From: Bacteroidaceae bacterium
GTDB lineage: Bacteria; Bacteroidota; Bacteroidia; Bacteroidales; Bacteroidaceae
Length of the DNA stretch: 64,000 bases
Assembly: GCA_902362375.1 (NCBI GenBank)
Contig: CABIVS010000003.1
Location: 35,240-99,239 of the forward strand
Reading direction: 5' to 3'
Shown: positions 1 to 8,157 of the stretch, piece by piece
Numbering within the stretch: position 1 is the first letter of the stretch
How the letters are laid out: every line of letters starts with the position of its first letter
Position numbers and translations under genes: made by a program
Notes under the pieces: model-generated
Seen by the model: only the letters and a program-made list of their open reading frames with translations
Database searches by the model: none
What the model was told of the DNA's origin: nothing

Positions 1-1
1 T

Positions 2-706
2 GCCGAACTGAAAGAGAAGGGGATCAGTGATGAGGCTATTGCCAAGTTGCAGCCGATTATTCTTCTTAGCGGTACGAATGCGGAAAAGTTGGCAACATTG
101 AAAAATGTATTATCAGCCAGTGAAGTAGGATTGAAGGGAGTGGAAGAAAGCGAATTTATCCTGAATACATTGGAAGCAATGGGCTTGAAGAATGAAATCG
201 AACTTGACCTGACACTAGCTCGCGGACTGAACTATTATACAGGTGCTATCTTTGAAGTGAAAGCATTGGATGTGCAGATTGGCAGTATCACAGGAGGTGG
301 CCGTTATGATAATCTGACCGGAGTATTCGGTATGGCAGGAGTGTCGGGAGTAGGTATCTCTTTTGGTGCAGACCGTATCTTCGACGTATTGAACCAACTC
401 GATCTTTATCCGAAAGAAGCTGTAAATGGAACAGAAATTCTGTTTATCAACTTCGGTGAAAAGGAGGCAGCTTTCTCTATGGCAATTCTGGCTAAAGTGC
501 GTGCTGCAGGTATTCGTGCAGAGATTTTCCCGGATGCATCCAAGATGAAGAAACAGATGAGTTATGCCAATGCAAAGAATATTCCATTTGTAGCTATTGT
601 CGGTGAGAATGAAATGAACGAAGGCAAAGCAATGCTGAAGAATATGGAGACAGGAGAACAGAATCTTGTTTCAGCAGAGGAGCTGATTGCTGTTGTGAAG
701 AAATAA
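2..706 (+). CDS. hisS: Histidyl-tRNA synthetase, C-terminal part (5' truncated by window)
   Basis: Class II aminoacyl-tRNA synthetase that charges tRNA-His in the cytoplasm. Only the last 234 residues are present; the reading frame is open to the left edge from base 2, so the true start lies outside the window. Visible family marks are the histidine-binding motif [14 protein letters not shown], the glycine-rich motif-3 region [13 protein letters not shown] with the following [11 protein letters not shown], and a C-terminal alpha/beta anticodon-binding domain over roughly the last 95 residues. A hairpin terminator follows 28 bases after the stop, so the gene ends its transcript here, convergent with hydF. 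Confidence 0.95.
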   Translation, partial: AELKEKGISDEAIAKLQPIILLSGTNAEKLATLKNVLSASEVGLKGVEESEFILNTLEAMGLKNEIELDLTLARGLNYYTGAIFEVKALDVQIGSITGGGRYDNLTGVFGMAGVSGVGISFGADRIFDVLNQLDLYPKEAVNGTEILFINFGEKEAAFSMAILAKVRAAGIRAEIFPDASKMKKQMSYANAKNIPFVAIVGENEMNEGKAMLKNMETGEQNLVSAEELIAVVKK

Positions 707-733
707 GCAGTTAATAATTTACTATATATTGTG

Positions 734-765
734 AGAGTTCGGTATTACACCGGACTCTTTTTTTT
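734..765 (+). terminator. Rho-independent terminator after hisS
   Basis: Stem AGAGTTCGG / CCGGACTCT (one G-U pair) with a 7-base loop, followed by a run of T. It lies between the convergent hisS and hydF genes. Confidence 0.85.
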
Positions 766-774
766 GACTGGGAT

Positions 775-1965
775 TTAATACTTTATTTGATCTAGTATGC
801 CATTGAGGAAAGCAATTGCCACTCCATAATTCGTCATAGGAATATGTTGCTCCCGCGCGCGTTCAATACGGCTAAGTACGTATTTACGATTGAACATACA
901 TGCTCCGCAATGGATAACGAGAGAGTAAGGAGTCAGGTCCTGTGGAAAGTCGGTTCCGGCTACCATATCAATTTGCAGATTCTCTCCAATTCGTTTCCGT
1001 AACAAACGGGGAAGTTTCACTCTTCCTATATCTTCTGAAAGGGGAGCGTGTGTACAAGCTTCCGCTATCAGTACACGTGACGATTCCGTTAGTCCTTCAA
1101 TGGCAGTTGCACTTTCTACATAATAATGAATATCACCTTTATATCCAGCGAAAAGCACAGAGAAAGAGGTTAGTTCACTTTCCTTTGGCTTCTGTTCATA
1201 AATAGTCTTGAAGACCTGTGAATCGGTGACGATTAATTTCGGGGGACGGGCAAGAGCTTGCAGGGTTGCCGAAAATTTGTCAGTGGTACAAGTCACTACG
1301 AGACATTTCTTATCCAACAATTCGCGGATAGTCTGCACTTGGGGCAGAATCAGTCTGCCTTTAGGAGCCTGAATATCCTGCGGCATGACCAGAAGTACAA
1401 GGTCGTTTTCTGTAACAAGCTCCCCGGTGATACTCTGTTGACCGAAATCTGAAGGTAGTTTTTCGAGAATGGCTTGCCGGATCTGTTCAATTCCTGTCTT
1501 TTCTTTGGCACTGATAAGTAATGGGCGTATTTTACATTCGTTCTCAATATACGTAGCTAAGCTATCGCTATTTTCTCGTATATCTATTTTGTTCAATATC
1601 GGAATGACAGGGATATTTCTCTCTTTCAATAATGCCAGCATCTCCTTTTCATGAGAAAAAGTAGTGTCTCCACATAGTAGCAATGCAATATCCGTTTTCT
1701 CGATAGCCTTTAAAGTCCGGCTGATACGCAGCTCCCCCAGTTCTCCCTCATCATCGAACCCCGGAGTATCTATAAACAAACACGGACCAATACCTTGAAT
1801 TTCCATAGCTTTGGATACAAGGTCGGTAGTCGTTCCCGGAGTATTTGAAACGAGGGCGGTGTCCTGTCCTGTCAATGCATTGATAAGAGAAGATTTACCA
1901 CTGTTTCGTCTACCGAAAAGGGCTATATGAAGTCTGTTTGCATTTGGAGTATCTGTTAAGTTCAT
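775..1965 (-). CDS. hydF: [FeFe]-hydrogenase maturation GTPase HydF
   Basis: HydF is the GTP-binding scaffold on which the 2Fe subcluster of the H-cluster is assembled before transfer to HydA. The 396-residue product has an N-terminal Era/TrmE-like GTPase domain: P-loop GRRNSGKSSL, switch-II region DTPGFDDEGE, and NKID. Near the C-terminus HCGACMFN carries the conserved His and Cys iron-sulfur ligands. I chose the ATG at 1965 because the GTPase domain begins right after it; an in-frame extension to 2046 would translate an intergenic repeat (1981-2047). It is the last gene of hydA-hydE-hydG-hydF. Identification is firm from motifs and from the neighbours. Confidence 0.95.
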   Translation of the reverse strand: MNLTDTPNANRLHIALFGRRNSGKSSLINALTGQDTALVSNTPGTTTDLVSKAMEIQGIGPCLFIDTPGFDDEGELGELRISRTLKAIEKTDIALLLCGDTTFSHEKEMLALLKERNIPVIPILNKIDIRENSDSLATYIENECKIRPLLISAKEKTGIEQIRQAILEKLPSDFGQQSITGELVTENDLVLLVMPQDIQAPKGRLILPQVQTIRELLDKKCLVVTCTTDKFSATLQALARPPKLIVTDSQVFKTIYEQKPKESELTSFSVLFAGYKGDIHYYVESATAIEGLTESSRVLIAEACTHAPLSEDIGRVKLPRLLRKRIGENLQIDMVAGTDFPQDLTPYSLVIHCGACMFNRKYVLSRIERAREQHIPMTNYGVAIAFLNGILDQIKY

Positions 1966-1980
1966 AATTAATAATTTTTT

Positions 1981-2047
1981 AATGTGCAAATGTGCCAATT
2001 GGCTGCGCATGAATGAACTAATTGACATATTAGCACATTGACACATT
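1981..2047. repeat. Imperfect inverted repeat of AATGTGC units between hydG and hydF
   Basis: Left arm AATGTGCAAATGTGCCAATT (1981-2000) and right arm around AATTGACATATTAGCACATT (from 2020) are imperfect reverse complements built of an AATGTGC-like heptamer. It looks like a small intergenic repeat rather than coding sequence, and should form a hairpin in the hyd transcript. Confidence 0.6.
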
Positions 2048-2057
2048 GGCGTATTAT

Positions 2058-3479
2058 TTAAAATCTAAAATCTCTTTGCCCTGCGGCTATGGCTTTGAGG
2101 TTTCGGATAGCTATTTCCCTGATTTTGGGGTTGGGGATCCGGTCTGTTTCTTTTAGAATCAATTCTAATCCTTTCTGGCGGGTATCTTTGGAAGCATAAT
2201 CTTCCAGATACTCTTTCAGGGTCATCAGTGCATTGGGGCCGCAACAGTTGGCTATCTGGCCGGATTTTACTAATGACATGAAACGGTCGCCTGTCCGTCC
2301 TTCCCGGTAACAGGCAGTACAGAAACTGGGGATATATCCGAGTTCGAGCAACCAGTTGACCACTTCGTCCAATGTCCGGGTATCGCTTACGTCAAATTGC
2401 GCGGAATTATGGTCGGGTAATTCTGTTTCAGCATATCCGCCTACACTGGTGCGTGAACCGCCGCTGATTTGTGAGATACCCAATTCGAGCACCTTTTTAC
2501 GTGATTCTTGTGATTCACGTGTGGAAATAATCATTCCCGTATAAGGAACGGCCATGCGGATAACAGCTACAATCTTACTGAATATCTCATCGGAGATTGC
2601 ATTCGGAAAATCTCCCGCATCAATGTCGTCCGCCGAACAGATACGCGGCACGCTGATTGTATGAGGACCTACACCAAATTTGGCTTCCAGATGTTCGGCA
2701 TGCATTAACAATCCGATAAAATCATACCGATAAGTATTCAAACCGAAAAGCACACCAATACCTACATCATCGATTCCCCCTTCCATGGCACGGTCCATCG
2801 CTTCGGTGTGATAGGCGTAATTACTCTTGGGGCCGGTGGGATGAAGCGCTTCGTAGTTGTCCTTGTGATAAGTCTCCTGGAATAAGATATACGTACCGAT
2901 ACCTGCCTCTTTTAATCGGCGATAATTTTCTACTGTAGTGGCTGCGATATTTACGTTTACGCGGCGGATAGCTCCGTTTTTATGTTTGATACTGTAAATC
3001 GTTTGAATAGATTCCAGAATATATTCTATCGGATTTAGTGACGGATGTTCACCCGCTTCAAGAGCGAGCCGCTTATGTCCCATATCCTGCAAGGCAATCA
3101 CTTCCCGGCGAATTTCCTCCTGCGTCAGCTTCTTGCGTGCAATCGTTTTGTTTTTAGCATGATACGGACAATATACGCAACCATTTACGCAATAGTTTGA
3201 TAAATAAAGTGGTGCGAACATGACAATGCGGTTGCCGTAAAACTTCTGTTTGATTTCTTTGGCGAGATGAAAGATACGTTCTATCAGGTCAGGTTGGTTA
3301 CATTCCAGCAGAACGGCTGCTTCCCGGTGCGTCAGTCCTTTGCACAGAGCAGCTTTTTCAATCAGTTGTTCAATCAGGACACGGTTATCCTTATTCTTCT
3401 GCGCATATTCCAGCGTATCCAGAATCTCTTCATGATGGATAAACTCTTCTGCTTTTGATGAATCTTTTTGGTATATCAT
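2058..3479 (-). CDS. hydG: Radical SAM tyrosine lyase HydG
   Basis: HydG cleaves tyrosine to make the CO and CN- ligands of the [FeFe]-hydrogenase H-cluster. The 473-residue length is usual for the family. The radical-SAM cluster motif is CVNGCVYC (CX3CX2C), about residue 97 onward. The HydG-specific C-terminal CX2CX22C motif, which holds the second FeS cluster, is seen as CTACYREGRTGDRFM ... NCCG. This C-terminal motif separates it from the paralogue ThiH. The start at 3479 is followed by a lysine-rich segment and then a typical helical N-terminus. It lies between hydE and hydF on the same strand, with short gaps filled by repeats. Confidence 0.96.
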   Translation of the reverse strand: MIYQKDSSKAEEFIHHEEILDTLEYAQKNKDNRVLIEQLIEKAALCKGLTHREAAVLLECNQPDLIERIFHLAKEIKQKFYGNRIVMFAPLYLSNYCVNGCVYCPYHAKNKTIARKKLTQEEIRREVIALQDMGHKRLALEAGEHPSLNPIEYILESIQTIYSIKHKNGAIRRVNVNIAATTVENYRRLKEAGIGTYILFQETYHKDNYEALHPTGPKSNYAYHTEAMDRAMEGGIDDVGIGVLFGLNTYRYDFIGLLMHAEHLEAKFGVGPHTISVPRICSADDIDAGDFPNAISDEIFSKIVAVIRMAVPYTGMIISTRESQESRKKVLELGISQISGGSRTSVGGYAETELPDHNSAQFDVSDTRTLDEVVNWLLELGYIPSFCTACYREGRTGDRFMSLVKSGQIANCCGPNALMTLKEYLEDYASKDTRQKGLELILKETDRIPNPKIREIAIRNLKAIAAGQRDFRF

Positions 3480-3516
3480 ATATTTTCTGTTTTTTCACCA
3501 TGAGTTGCCCGAATAT

Positions 3517-3573
3517 CACAGATTAAGATTTAATCCGAAATAAATCTTTGTGAATCTGTGCAGTCTGTGGTGC
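3517..3573. repeat. CACAGATT-type inverted repeat overlapping the end of hydE
   Basis: CACAGATTAAGATTTA (3517-3532) pairs with TAAATCTTTGTGAATCTGTG (3541-3560) with a four-base bulge, followed by GCAGTCTGTGG. The element covers the hydE stop codon at 3530-3532 and encodes the last dozen or so residues of HydE. Confidence 0.55.
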
Positions 3574-4606
3574 ACTTAAAGTCGCCTCTTTCGGTAGAAA
3601 TCTCGTAACCGATGGCATTCAATTGCTTTTGTAAGGCAGCCAGCCCTTCGGCAGATTCCGCTCCGAGTGAAGCTTTGTCATTGTATAATTCGTATTTTCT
3701 TCGCTCCTCCCGGGGAGACAGGTTGGGCATAACCACATTGGCACCTGCTAAAATACCCCGTTCCCTGCCATCAGGAATGAGAGTGGCAAGAGCTGTTGTT
3801 GCCGGAATCAATGCGGACGGATGCATCAGGCGGAAGATGGATAATAGAAGAATCGTCTGTTCCACCGTTCCGCTGGGATGTTCTGCAAAAGGCGTGTCAT
3901 GATGCGGCAGGAAAGGTCCGATGCCAATCATTTCCGGGCGGAGCTTTTCTATAAACAATAGATCCTCAATGATATGCTCTACTGTTTGTCCCGGACTGCC
4001 GACCATAATTCCGGTTCCTGTCTGATAACCGATCTCTTTCAAATCCGCTAAACATTGCAGACGTTGTTTGCCGGACAATTCCGCCGGATGCAGTTGCCGG
4101 TAATGCAACTCATTATAAGTTTCGTGACGTAACAGATAACGGTTGGCTCCGGCACGGAAGAAACGTTCGTATGCCTCACGTGATTTTTCACCGAGCGACA
4201 GCGTAATGGCACAATCCGGATACTCCTGTCTGATACGGGCGACGGTCATTTCTATCTGATCGTCTGTCAGTGCAGGATCCTCTCCTCCTTGTAATACAAA
4301 GGTGCGGAATCCCAGTTCATAGCCCTGTTTGCAACAGTCCAGTATACTCTTCCGGCTTAACCGGTAACGTTCGATATTCGGATTTCCTTTTCGAATACCA
4401 CAGTAATAACAGTTATTCCGGCAGCAGTTGCTGATTTCAATCAGTCCGCGGATATAAATTTTGTTTCCGAAGTGGAGGAGTGTGACTTCCTGCGCCTGTT
4501 TATTGATGTAACGCAGATTTTCTGCGTCACATCCGGTCAACAGTTGCCGGAATTCTTCCGGTGTCAGTGTTCTTTCCTGTCGTAGTTTATCGATCCATTG
4601 TTTCAT
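3530..4606 (-). CDS. hydE: Radical SAM maturase HydE
   Basis: HydE is a BioB-like radical SAM enzyme that prepares the 2Fe precursor for the H-cluster. The 358-residue product has the cluster motif CRNNCYYC (CX3CX2C) after ISN, followed by GIRKGN, and the conserved QGGEDP motif. I chose the ATG at 4606 (MKQWIDKL); it overlaps the hydA stop (4587) by 20 bases, implying translational coupling. The last ~15 residues (including CTTDCTDSQRF) are encoded by the repeat at 3517-3573, so the C-terminus looks like an add-on. Confidence in identity is high. Confidence 0.95.
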   Translation of the reverse strand: MKQWIDKLRQERTLTPEEFRQLLTGCDAENLRYINKQAQEVTLLHFGNKIYIRGLIEISNCCRNNCYYCGIRKGNPNIERYRLSRKSILDCCKQGYELGFRTFVLQGGEDPALTDDQIEMTVARIRQEYPDCAITLSLGEKSREAYERFFRAGANRYLLRHETYNELHYRQLHPAELSGKQRLQCLADLKEIGYQTGTGIMVGSPGQTVEHIIEDLLFIEKLRPEMIGIGPFLPHHDTPFAEHPSGTVEQTILLLSIFRLMHPSALIPATTALATLIPDGRERGILAGANVVMPNLSPREERRKYELYNDKASLGAESAEGLAALQKQLNAIGYEISTERGDFKCTTDCTDSQRFISD

Positions 4607-6056
4607 AGCTCTCTTTCCGTTTGAGCAGCTCTTGTGCCAGTTGGCGACGTCCCGAAACAATGTCATTATGCGTACTCGGTCCGGTGATACATCCTCCTTC
4701 GCATGCCATCACTTCAATAAACTGTCCGGCAGCCTTTCCCGTCTTGGCACAGGCACGCAGCAGAGCGATATTCTTTTTATTGATGTCCGACACTTGTATC
4801 GCATTGATTTTCTCCGCTTCTTCTTTCAGATAAGCTTTGACAGCTCCCATCACACCACCTGCCTGTGCAAATCCGTGTGCTTCGCGAACGGAAGTATGTA
4901 ATACGGAGAACTCCTGCATTTGTTCCAGCTGAATGTCCAGCCCGTCGAGAATCGAACCGATTTCTTCGAACGTCAGGATATAATCCACAGCTTCATCGCG
5001 GCGTACTTCTTTTCGTTTTGCTACGCAAGGACCGACAAATACAATCTTAGCATCCGGATGCTTTTCTTTGGCAATCCGTGCGGTATAGTACATCGGTGAT
5101 CCGGTGGTAGAAACATAAGGTTTCATATCCGGAATATGTTTCTCTACCAGTTCGATATAAGAAGGACAACAGGAAGTTGTCATAAACTTCTGACCCTCTT
5201 CCAACTTCTCCAACAACTCGTGAGCTTCATTGCTAGTGGTTGACATGGCGCCTTCGGCCACTTCGATCACATCGGTAAATCCTATTTCTTTGAAAGCACC
5301 GTATACTTGTCCGATGGAAGTCTTGAACTGTCCCAAAATAGATGGAGCAATGATGGCAACCATCTTTTCTCCTTTCCGGATCCGTTGCAATACATCGAAC
5401 GTTTGCGAGATTTCGAAGATAGCACCGAACGGACAAGCATTCATGCATTTTCCGCAATAGATACATTTGCTTTCATCAATATATTCTATACCATGTTCAT
5501 CTTTACTGATAGCCTTTACCGGACAAGATTCTTCACAAGGTACGGGAATATATACAATAGCGTGATAAGGACAACTTTTGTGACAAATACCGCAACTGAC
5601 ACACGTGTCATGGTCAATCATTGCCTGACCGTTTTTCTTGAAACGTATCGCATCCTTGGGGCAGTTCATATAACAGCTACGTGCCACACATCCGCGGCAA
5701 AGGTTGGTTATTTCATAATTGATTTGTATGCAGGAAGAACAGGCCTCATCGATGACGCACATGATATTCTCCTTTTCCGGTTCGGGGCGGCTCAATGCCA
5801 GTCGTGCATATTCGGAAAGCGGGGTAACTTCGTCGTGTTCGTCTGTCATATCCAGACCCATCAAGGGAAAAGTCTTGTATCTCCACACCGCACGTTCTTT
5901 GTGTATACAACAACGTCCTACAGGTTTTGATTTTCGTGGACTCAACTCAATCGGGAGCCGGTCTATCTTTTCCACTAATTCATCGTTTTTCCAGAGTCTG
6001 ACAAGGTCCGCCAGCAATTTATGCCGGACAATCATAATATTATTCGTAAATGCCAT
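4587..6056 (-). CDS. hydA: [FeFe] hydrogenase, multi-ferredoxin-cluster catalytic subunit
   Basis: Catalytic subunit that makes or oxidises H2, probably with ferredoxin as partner. The 489-residue protein has an N-terminal half rich in Cys: CRGCVARSCYMNCP, CVSCGICHKSCP and CIYCGKCMNACP, the last two being 4Fe-4S ferredoxin motifs. The C-terminal H-domain has all three H-cluster signatures: L1 TTSCCPSY, L2 GPCVAKRKE and L3 MACEGGCITGP. The architecture resembles monomeric group B enzymes of Bacteroides; the subgroup is an inference. I chose the start at 6056 because a perfect -7 box (RC TATCTTTG) lies 28 bases upstream. It is first gene of the hyd operon and divergent from a small membrane protein. 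Confidence 0.93.
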   Translation of the reverse strand: MAFTNNIMIVRHKLLADLVRLWKNDELVEKIDRLPIELSPRKSKPVGRCCIHKERAVWRYKTFPLMGLDMTDEHDEVTPLSEYARLALSRPEPEKENIMCVIDEACSSCIQINYEITNLCRGCVARSCYMNCPKDAIRFKKNGQAMIDHDTCVSCGICHKSCPYHAIVYIPVPCEESCPVKAISKDEHGIEYIDESKCIYCGKCMNACPFGAIFEISQTFDVLQRIRKGEKMVAIIAPSILGQFKTSIGQVYGAFKEIGFTDVIEVAEGAMSTTSNEAHELLEKLEEGQKFMTTSCCPSYIELVEKHIPDMKPYVSTTGSPMYYTARIAKEKHPDAKIVFVGPCVAKRKEVRRDEAVDYILTFEEIGSILDGLDIQLEQMQEFSVLHTSVREAHGFAQAGGVMGAVKAYLKEEAEKINAIQVSDINKKNIALLRACAKTGKAAGQFIEVMACEGGCITGPSTHNDIVSGRRQLAQELLKRKESYETMDR

Positions 6057-6083
6057 ATTGTAATAAAAGGTTGTTAGTTGGTG

Positions 6084-6091
6084 CAAAGATA
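6084..6091 (-). promoter_or_regulatory. Bacteroides -7 box for the hyd operon
   Basis: Reads TATCTTTG on the minus strand, a perfect TAnnTTTG box, 28 bases ahead of the chosen hydA start. No clear TTTG -33 element is visible. Confidence 0.65.
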
Positions 6092-6157
6092 CGAACACTA
6101 TTTCAATATTTAAGTTTTTTGAAACATTCTTGTAACTTTTTTGTAGCCTTCGCGTGC

Positions 6158-6165
6158 TATCTTTG
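6158..6165 (+). promoter_or_regulatory. Bacteroides -7 box for the small membrane protein
   Basis: TATCTTTG, a perfect TAnnTTTG box, about 32 bases ahead of the ATG at 6197. The -33 region is a T-rich stretch rather than a clean TTTG. It is divergent from the hyd promoter. Confidence 0.6.
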
Positions 6166-6196
6166 TGGTGGACAAAAAATAAGAGGAGGCAGAGTT

Positions 6197-6370
6197 ATGA
6201 ATAGCAGTATTTTTGAACAGCGCAGTCGTTTTGCCATGATTGGTGCATTGATGGTTATTATCAGCCTGATGTTTTTATTCTACATGGGAAGTTCTTTGGT
6301 AAGCTCTACCAAAAAATATCTGGAGCAGATACATGAGATAGAGATCACTTGTATCGACACGGACGAATAA
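6197..6370 (+). CDS. Small single-pass membrane protein, unknown function
   Basis: The 57-residue product has a charged N-terminus (MNSSIFEQRSRF), one hydrophobic segment of about 20 residues (AMIGALMVIISLMFLFYMGS) and an acidic C-terminal tail. An AG-rich GAGGAGG stretch precedes the ATG and a perfect -7 box lies upstream, which supports a real gene. An upstream in-frame extension to 6050 would run across the promoter and was rejected. I do not recognise a family. It lies between hydA (divergent) and the NUDIX gene (same strand, 71-base gap). Confidence 0.65.
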   Translation: MNSSIFEQRSRFAMIGALMVIISLMFLFYMGSSLVSSTKKYLEQIHEIEITCIDTDE

Positions 6371-6412
6371 AAACAAGCAACCGGAAGGATAGGATAATCC
6401 GGAGGAAATTTG

Positions 6413-6420
6413 TATTTTTG
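6413..6420 (+). promoter_or_regulatory. Candidate -7 box for the NUDIX gene
   Basis: TATTTTTG matches TAnnTTTG 22 bases before the ATG at 6442; no good -33 element is seen. Confidence 0.45.
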
Positions 6421-6441
6421 CCGGAAGAAAAAACAGACCTT

Positions 6442-6990
6442 ATGGAAGAAAAGAATAAAGCTTGGAAAACGGTGAGTAGCAAATATTTATTTCGCCGTCC
6501 ATGGCTGACTGTGCGTTGCGAAGATATGCTACTTCCCAATGGTAACCATATCCCCGAATATTATATCCTTGAGTATCCCGACTGGGTAAATACCATTGCC
6601 ATTACCAAAGACGGTAAATTCGTTTTTGTCCGCCAGTACCGTCCGGGAATCGAACGAACTTGTTATGAACTGTGTGCCGGTGTCTGCGAGAAGGAAGATG
6701 CTTCGCCATTGGTGTCCGCCCAGCGTGAATTGTGGGAAGAAACGGGCTATGGAAAAGGAAACTGGCAAGAGTATATGGTGATTTCCGCTAATCCGAGCAC
6801 TCATACCAATCTGACCTACTGCTTTCTTGCCACAGACGTAGAACTGATAGATCATCAACATCTTGAAGATACTGAAGATATCACTGTACATCTGCTCACA
6901 TTGGAAGAAGTGAGAAGCCTGCTAGATAAGAACGAAATTATGCAAGCACTGAATGCTGCTCCATTATGGAAATATATCGCAAATCTGTAA
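6442..6990 (+). CDS. NUDIX hydrolase, ADP-ribose pyrophosphatase-like
   Basis: NUDIX enzymes hydrolyse nucleoside diphosphates linked to another group; the sugar-nucleotide (NudF/ADP-ribose) branch is the closest in general layout. The 182-residue product carries the NUDIX box GX5EX7REUXEEXGU: GVCEKEDASPLVSAQRELWEETGYG around residues 78-102, with REXXEE glutamates intact. The stretch FVRQYRPGIERTCYELCAG just ahead is typical of ADP-ribose pyrophosphatases. The ATG at 6442 was chosen over an earlier in-frame ATG inside the preceding gene because the domain starts here and a -7 box is in front. The substrate is not proven. Confidence 0.85.
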   Translation: MEEKNKAWKTVSSKYLFRRPWLTVRCEDMLLPNGNHIPEYYILEYPDWVNTIAITKDGKFVFVRQYRPGIERTCYELCAGVCEKEDASPLVSAQRELWEETGYGKGNWQEYMVISANPSTHTNLTYCFLATDVELIDHQHLEDTEDITVHLLTLEEVRSLLDKNEIMQALNAAPLWKYIANL

Positions 6991-7049
6991 TTGTGTTTGG
7001 AATTCTGTAGAGAAATAATAACTTTGGAGAAAAATTAAATCATTTTATT

Positions 7050-7757
7050 ATGAAAACAGTTTTATGGAGTATTTTTTGTTTGTTTCTCTCCGGATGGGGA
7101 AGTATGCAAACGGCATCAGCGCAGGACTTGAAAGAGATGGAAAAGAACTTGTCTGCCATCAACGAGGAATTGAGTCAAAAGACAAAAGAATATAGTTGGC
7201 AGCTTGCAGCGGCTTACGCGGATTACTGTGAAGCAAACAATAAATATATAAGTTGGAACGATTTGCCTTATCTGCAACAGGTTGTCGAATATGAGCGTCC
7301 TGCTTCTTTGGAAACTTTCCGGTTGGAGCATAAGGCTGCAAAAGACGAGTTGGATAAGTTTTTAAATACATATAAGGAATATAGGGATCTCAAGAAGAAA
7401 CAGACTGAAGCAGTGACCAAGGAGCAGAAAGATGCTGTATCTGCAGCCTTTGCAGCTTTTTGGAAAAAGTTGAGAAGCGAAGAAAATTCTTATAAAGATT
7501 TATATTACGCCGAACGAAAAGCGATCTGCAAATATAGATCGGAGGCCTTGCGGCATGTAATTGCCCATTATAAGGAAGAAAAACAGGAAGTTCCTACTTC
7601 TTTTATAAAATATTCAGAACGGTCTTATTTATTGCAGAAAGGTTCTGCTTTGGAGTTGATGCAGAAAGAAATAAGTGCATTGGAAAGTGTGCAGAGAGAA
7701 CTTGTACGGAATATAACGAGAGCAAAGTATGGCTTGAATGAGACTGAAGAGAAATAA
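7050..7757 (+). CDS. Secreted or periplasmic coiled-coil protein, unknown function
   Basis: The 235-residue protein has a clear signal peptide: MKTVLWSIFCLFLSGWGSM, then a small-residue cleavage region ASAQ at about residues 22-25. The mature part is almost entirely charged and helical, with many Lys/Glu pairs and heptad-like spacing, suggesting coiled coil. No enzyme motif is visible and I do not recognise the family. It follows the NUDIX gene by 59 bases and ends before a terminator-like hairpin. Confidence 0.7.
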   Translation: MKTVLWSIFCLFLSGWGSMQTASAQDLKEMEKNLSAINEELSQKTKEYSWQLAAAYADYCEANNKYISWNDLPYLQQVVEYERPASLETFRLEHKAAKDELDKFLNTYKEYRDLKKKQTEAVTKEQKDAVSAAFAAFWKKLRSEENSYKDLYYAERKAICKYRSEALRHVIAHYKEEKQEVPTSFIKYSERSYLLQKGSALELMQKEISALESVQRELVRNITRAKYGLNETEEK

Positions 7758-7813
7758 AAGAGAATTTTACACACGCTTGATAAGATAATACGGGATAATC
7801 CCTTTTTATGCTG

Positions 7814-7846
7814 GAGGTCTGGACTGAAAAGTTCAGGCCTCTTTAT
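7814..7846 (+). terminator. Terminator hairpin after the coiled-coil protein gene
   Basis: GAGGTCTGGAC pairs with GTTCAGGCCTC (with G-U pairs) and is followed by TTTAT. A smaller GGGA/TCCC hairpin with five T lies just upstream, around 7792-7807. Confidence 0.6.
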
Positions 7847-7940
7847 CTTTCCCCTCAAGTATATATAGAAAAGTTTCTTTTCTCCCTATGCAAACTTCCT
7901 TTGCATGGGAAGTAAACTTATTAAGGTTATAGGGTAATCT

Positions 7941-8024
7941 ATAAACGCAACTTTTGTTTATAAAATTGCAACTTGCATTTATATAAATGAAACTTCCGTT
8001 TTTATAAACGCAACTTGCGTTTAT
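7941..8024. repeat. Four tandem 21-bp palindromic repeats
   Basis: Four head-to-tail units at 7941-7961, 7962-7982, 7983-8003 and 8004-8024. Each has arms ATAAA and TTTAT (one unit TTTTT) around a core like yGcAACTTgCr; the AACTT centres lie exactly 21 bases apart (7949, 7970, 7991, 8012). Unit 4 is a near-perfect palindrome. Confidence 0.9.
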
Positions 8025-8157
8025 AGATTGAAGTAAAGGGGAAGTAACTTTGCCCGGTAGGGAAAGCAAGTTCTCTCCTTATCGAAAAGAAGTTTTCTAA
8101 TAATACTTTGAACGATAGATAGTGAGGATTCGGACAGGGATGTATGTTTGTTCAGCG

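Larger units (their letters stand above)
7758..8157. other. Gene-free interval with terminator and 21-bp repeats
   Basis: Four hundred bases without a credible gene between convergent neighbours. It holds the terminator hairpins, a separate palindrome ATGCAAActtccTTTGCAT at 7888-7906 and the tandem repeat at 7941-8024. An open frame on the minus strand here is a by-product of the 21-base period. Confidence 0.7.

Noticed and set aside
3530..4666. Longer HydE start at 4666
   Set aside because: The first 20 residues would read through the hydA end; the ATG at 4606 matches where HydE similarity begins.
7941..8024. CRISPR array
   Set aside because: The 21-bp units are directly adjacent with no spacers, and no cas genes are near.
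7833..8069. Minus-strand open frame with a seven-residue protein repeat
   Set aside because: It is produced by the 21-base period of the tandem DNA repeat, which keeps any frame open; no start context or family supports a gene.
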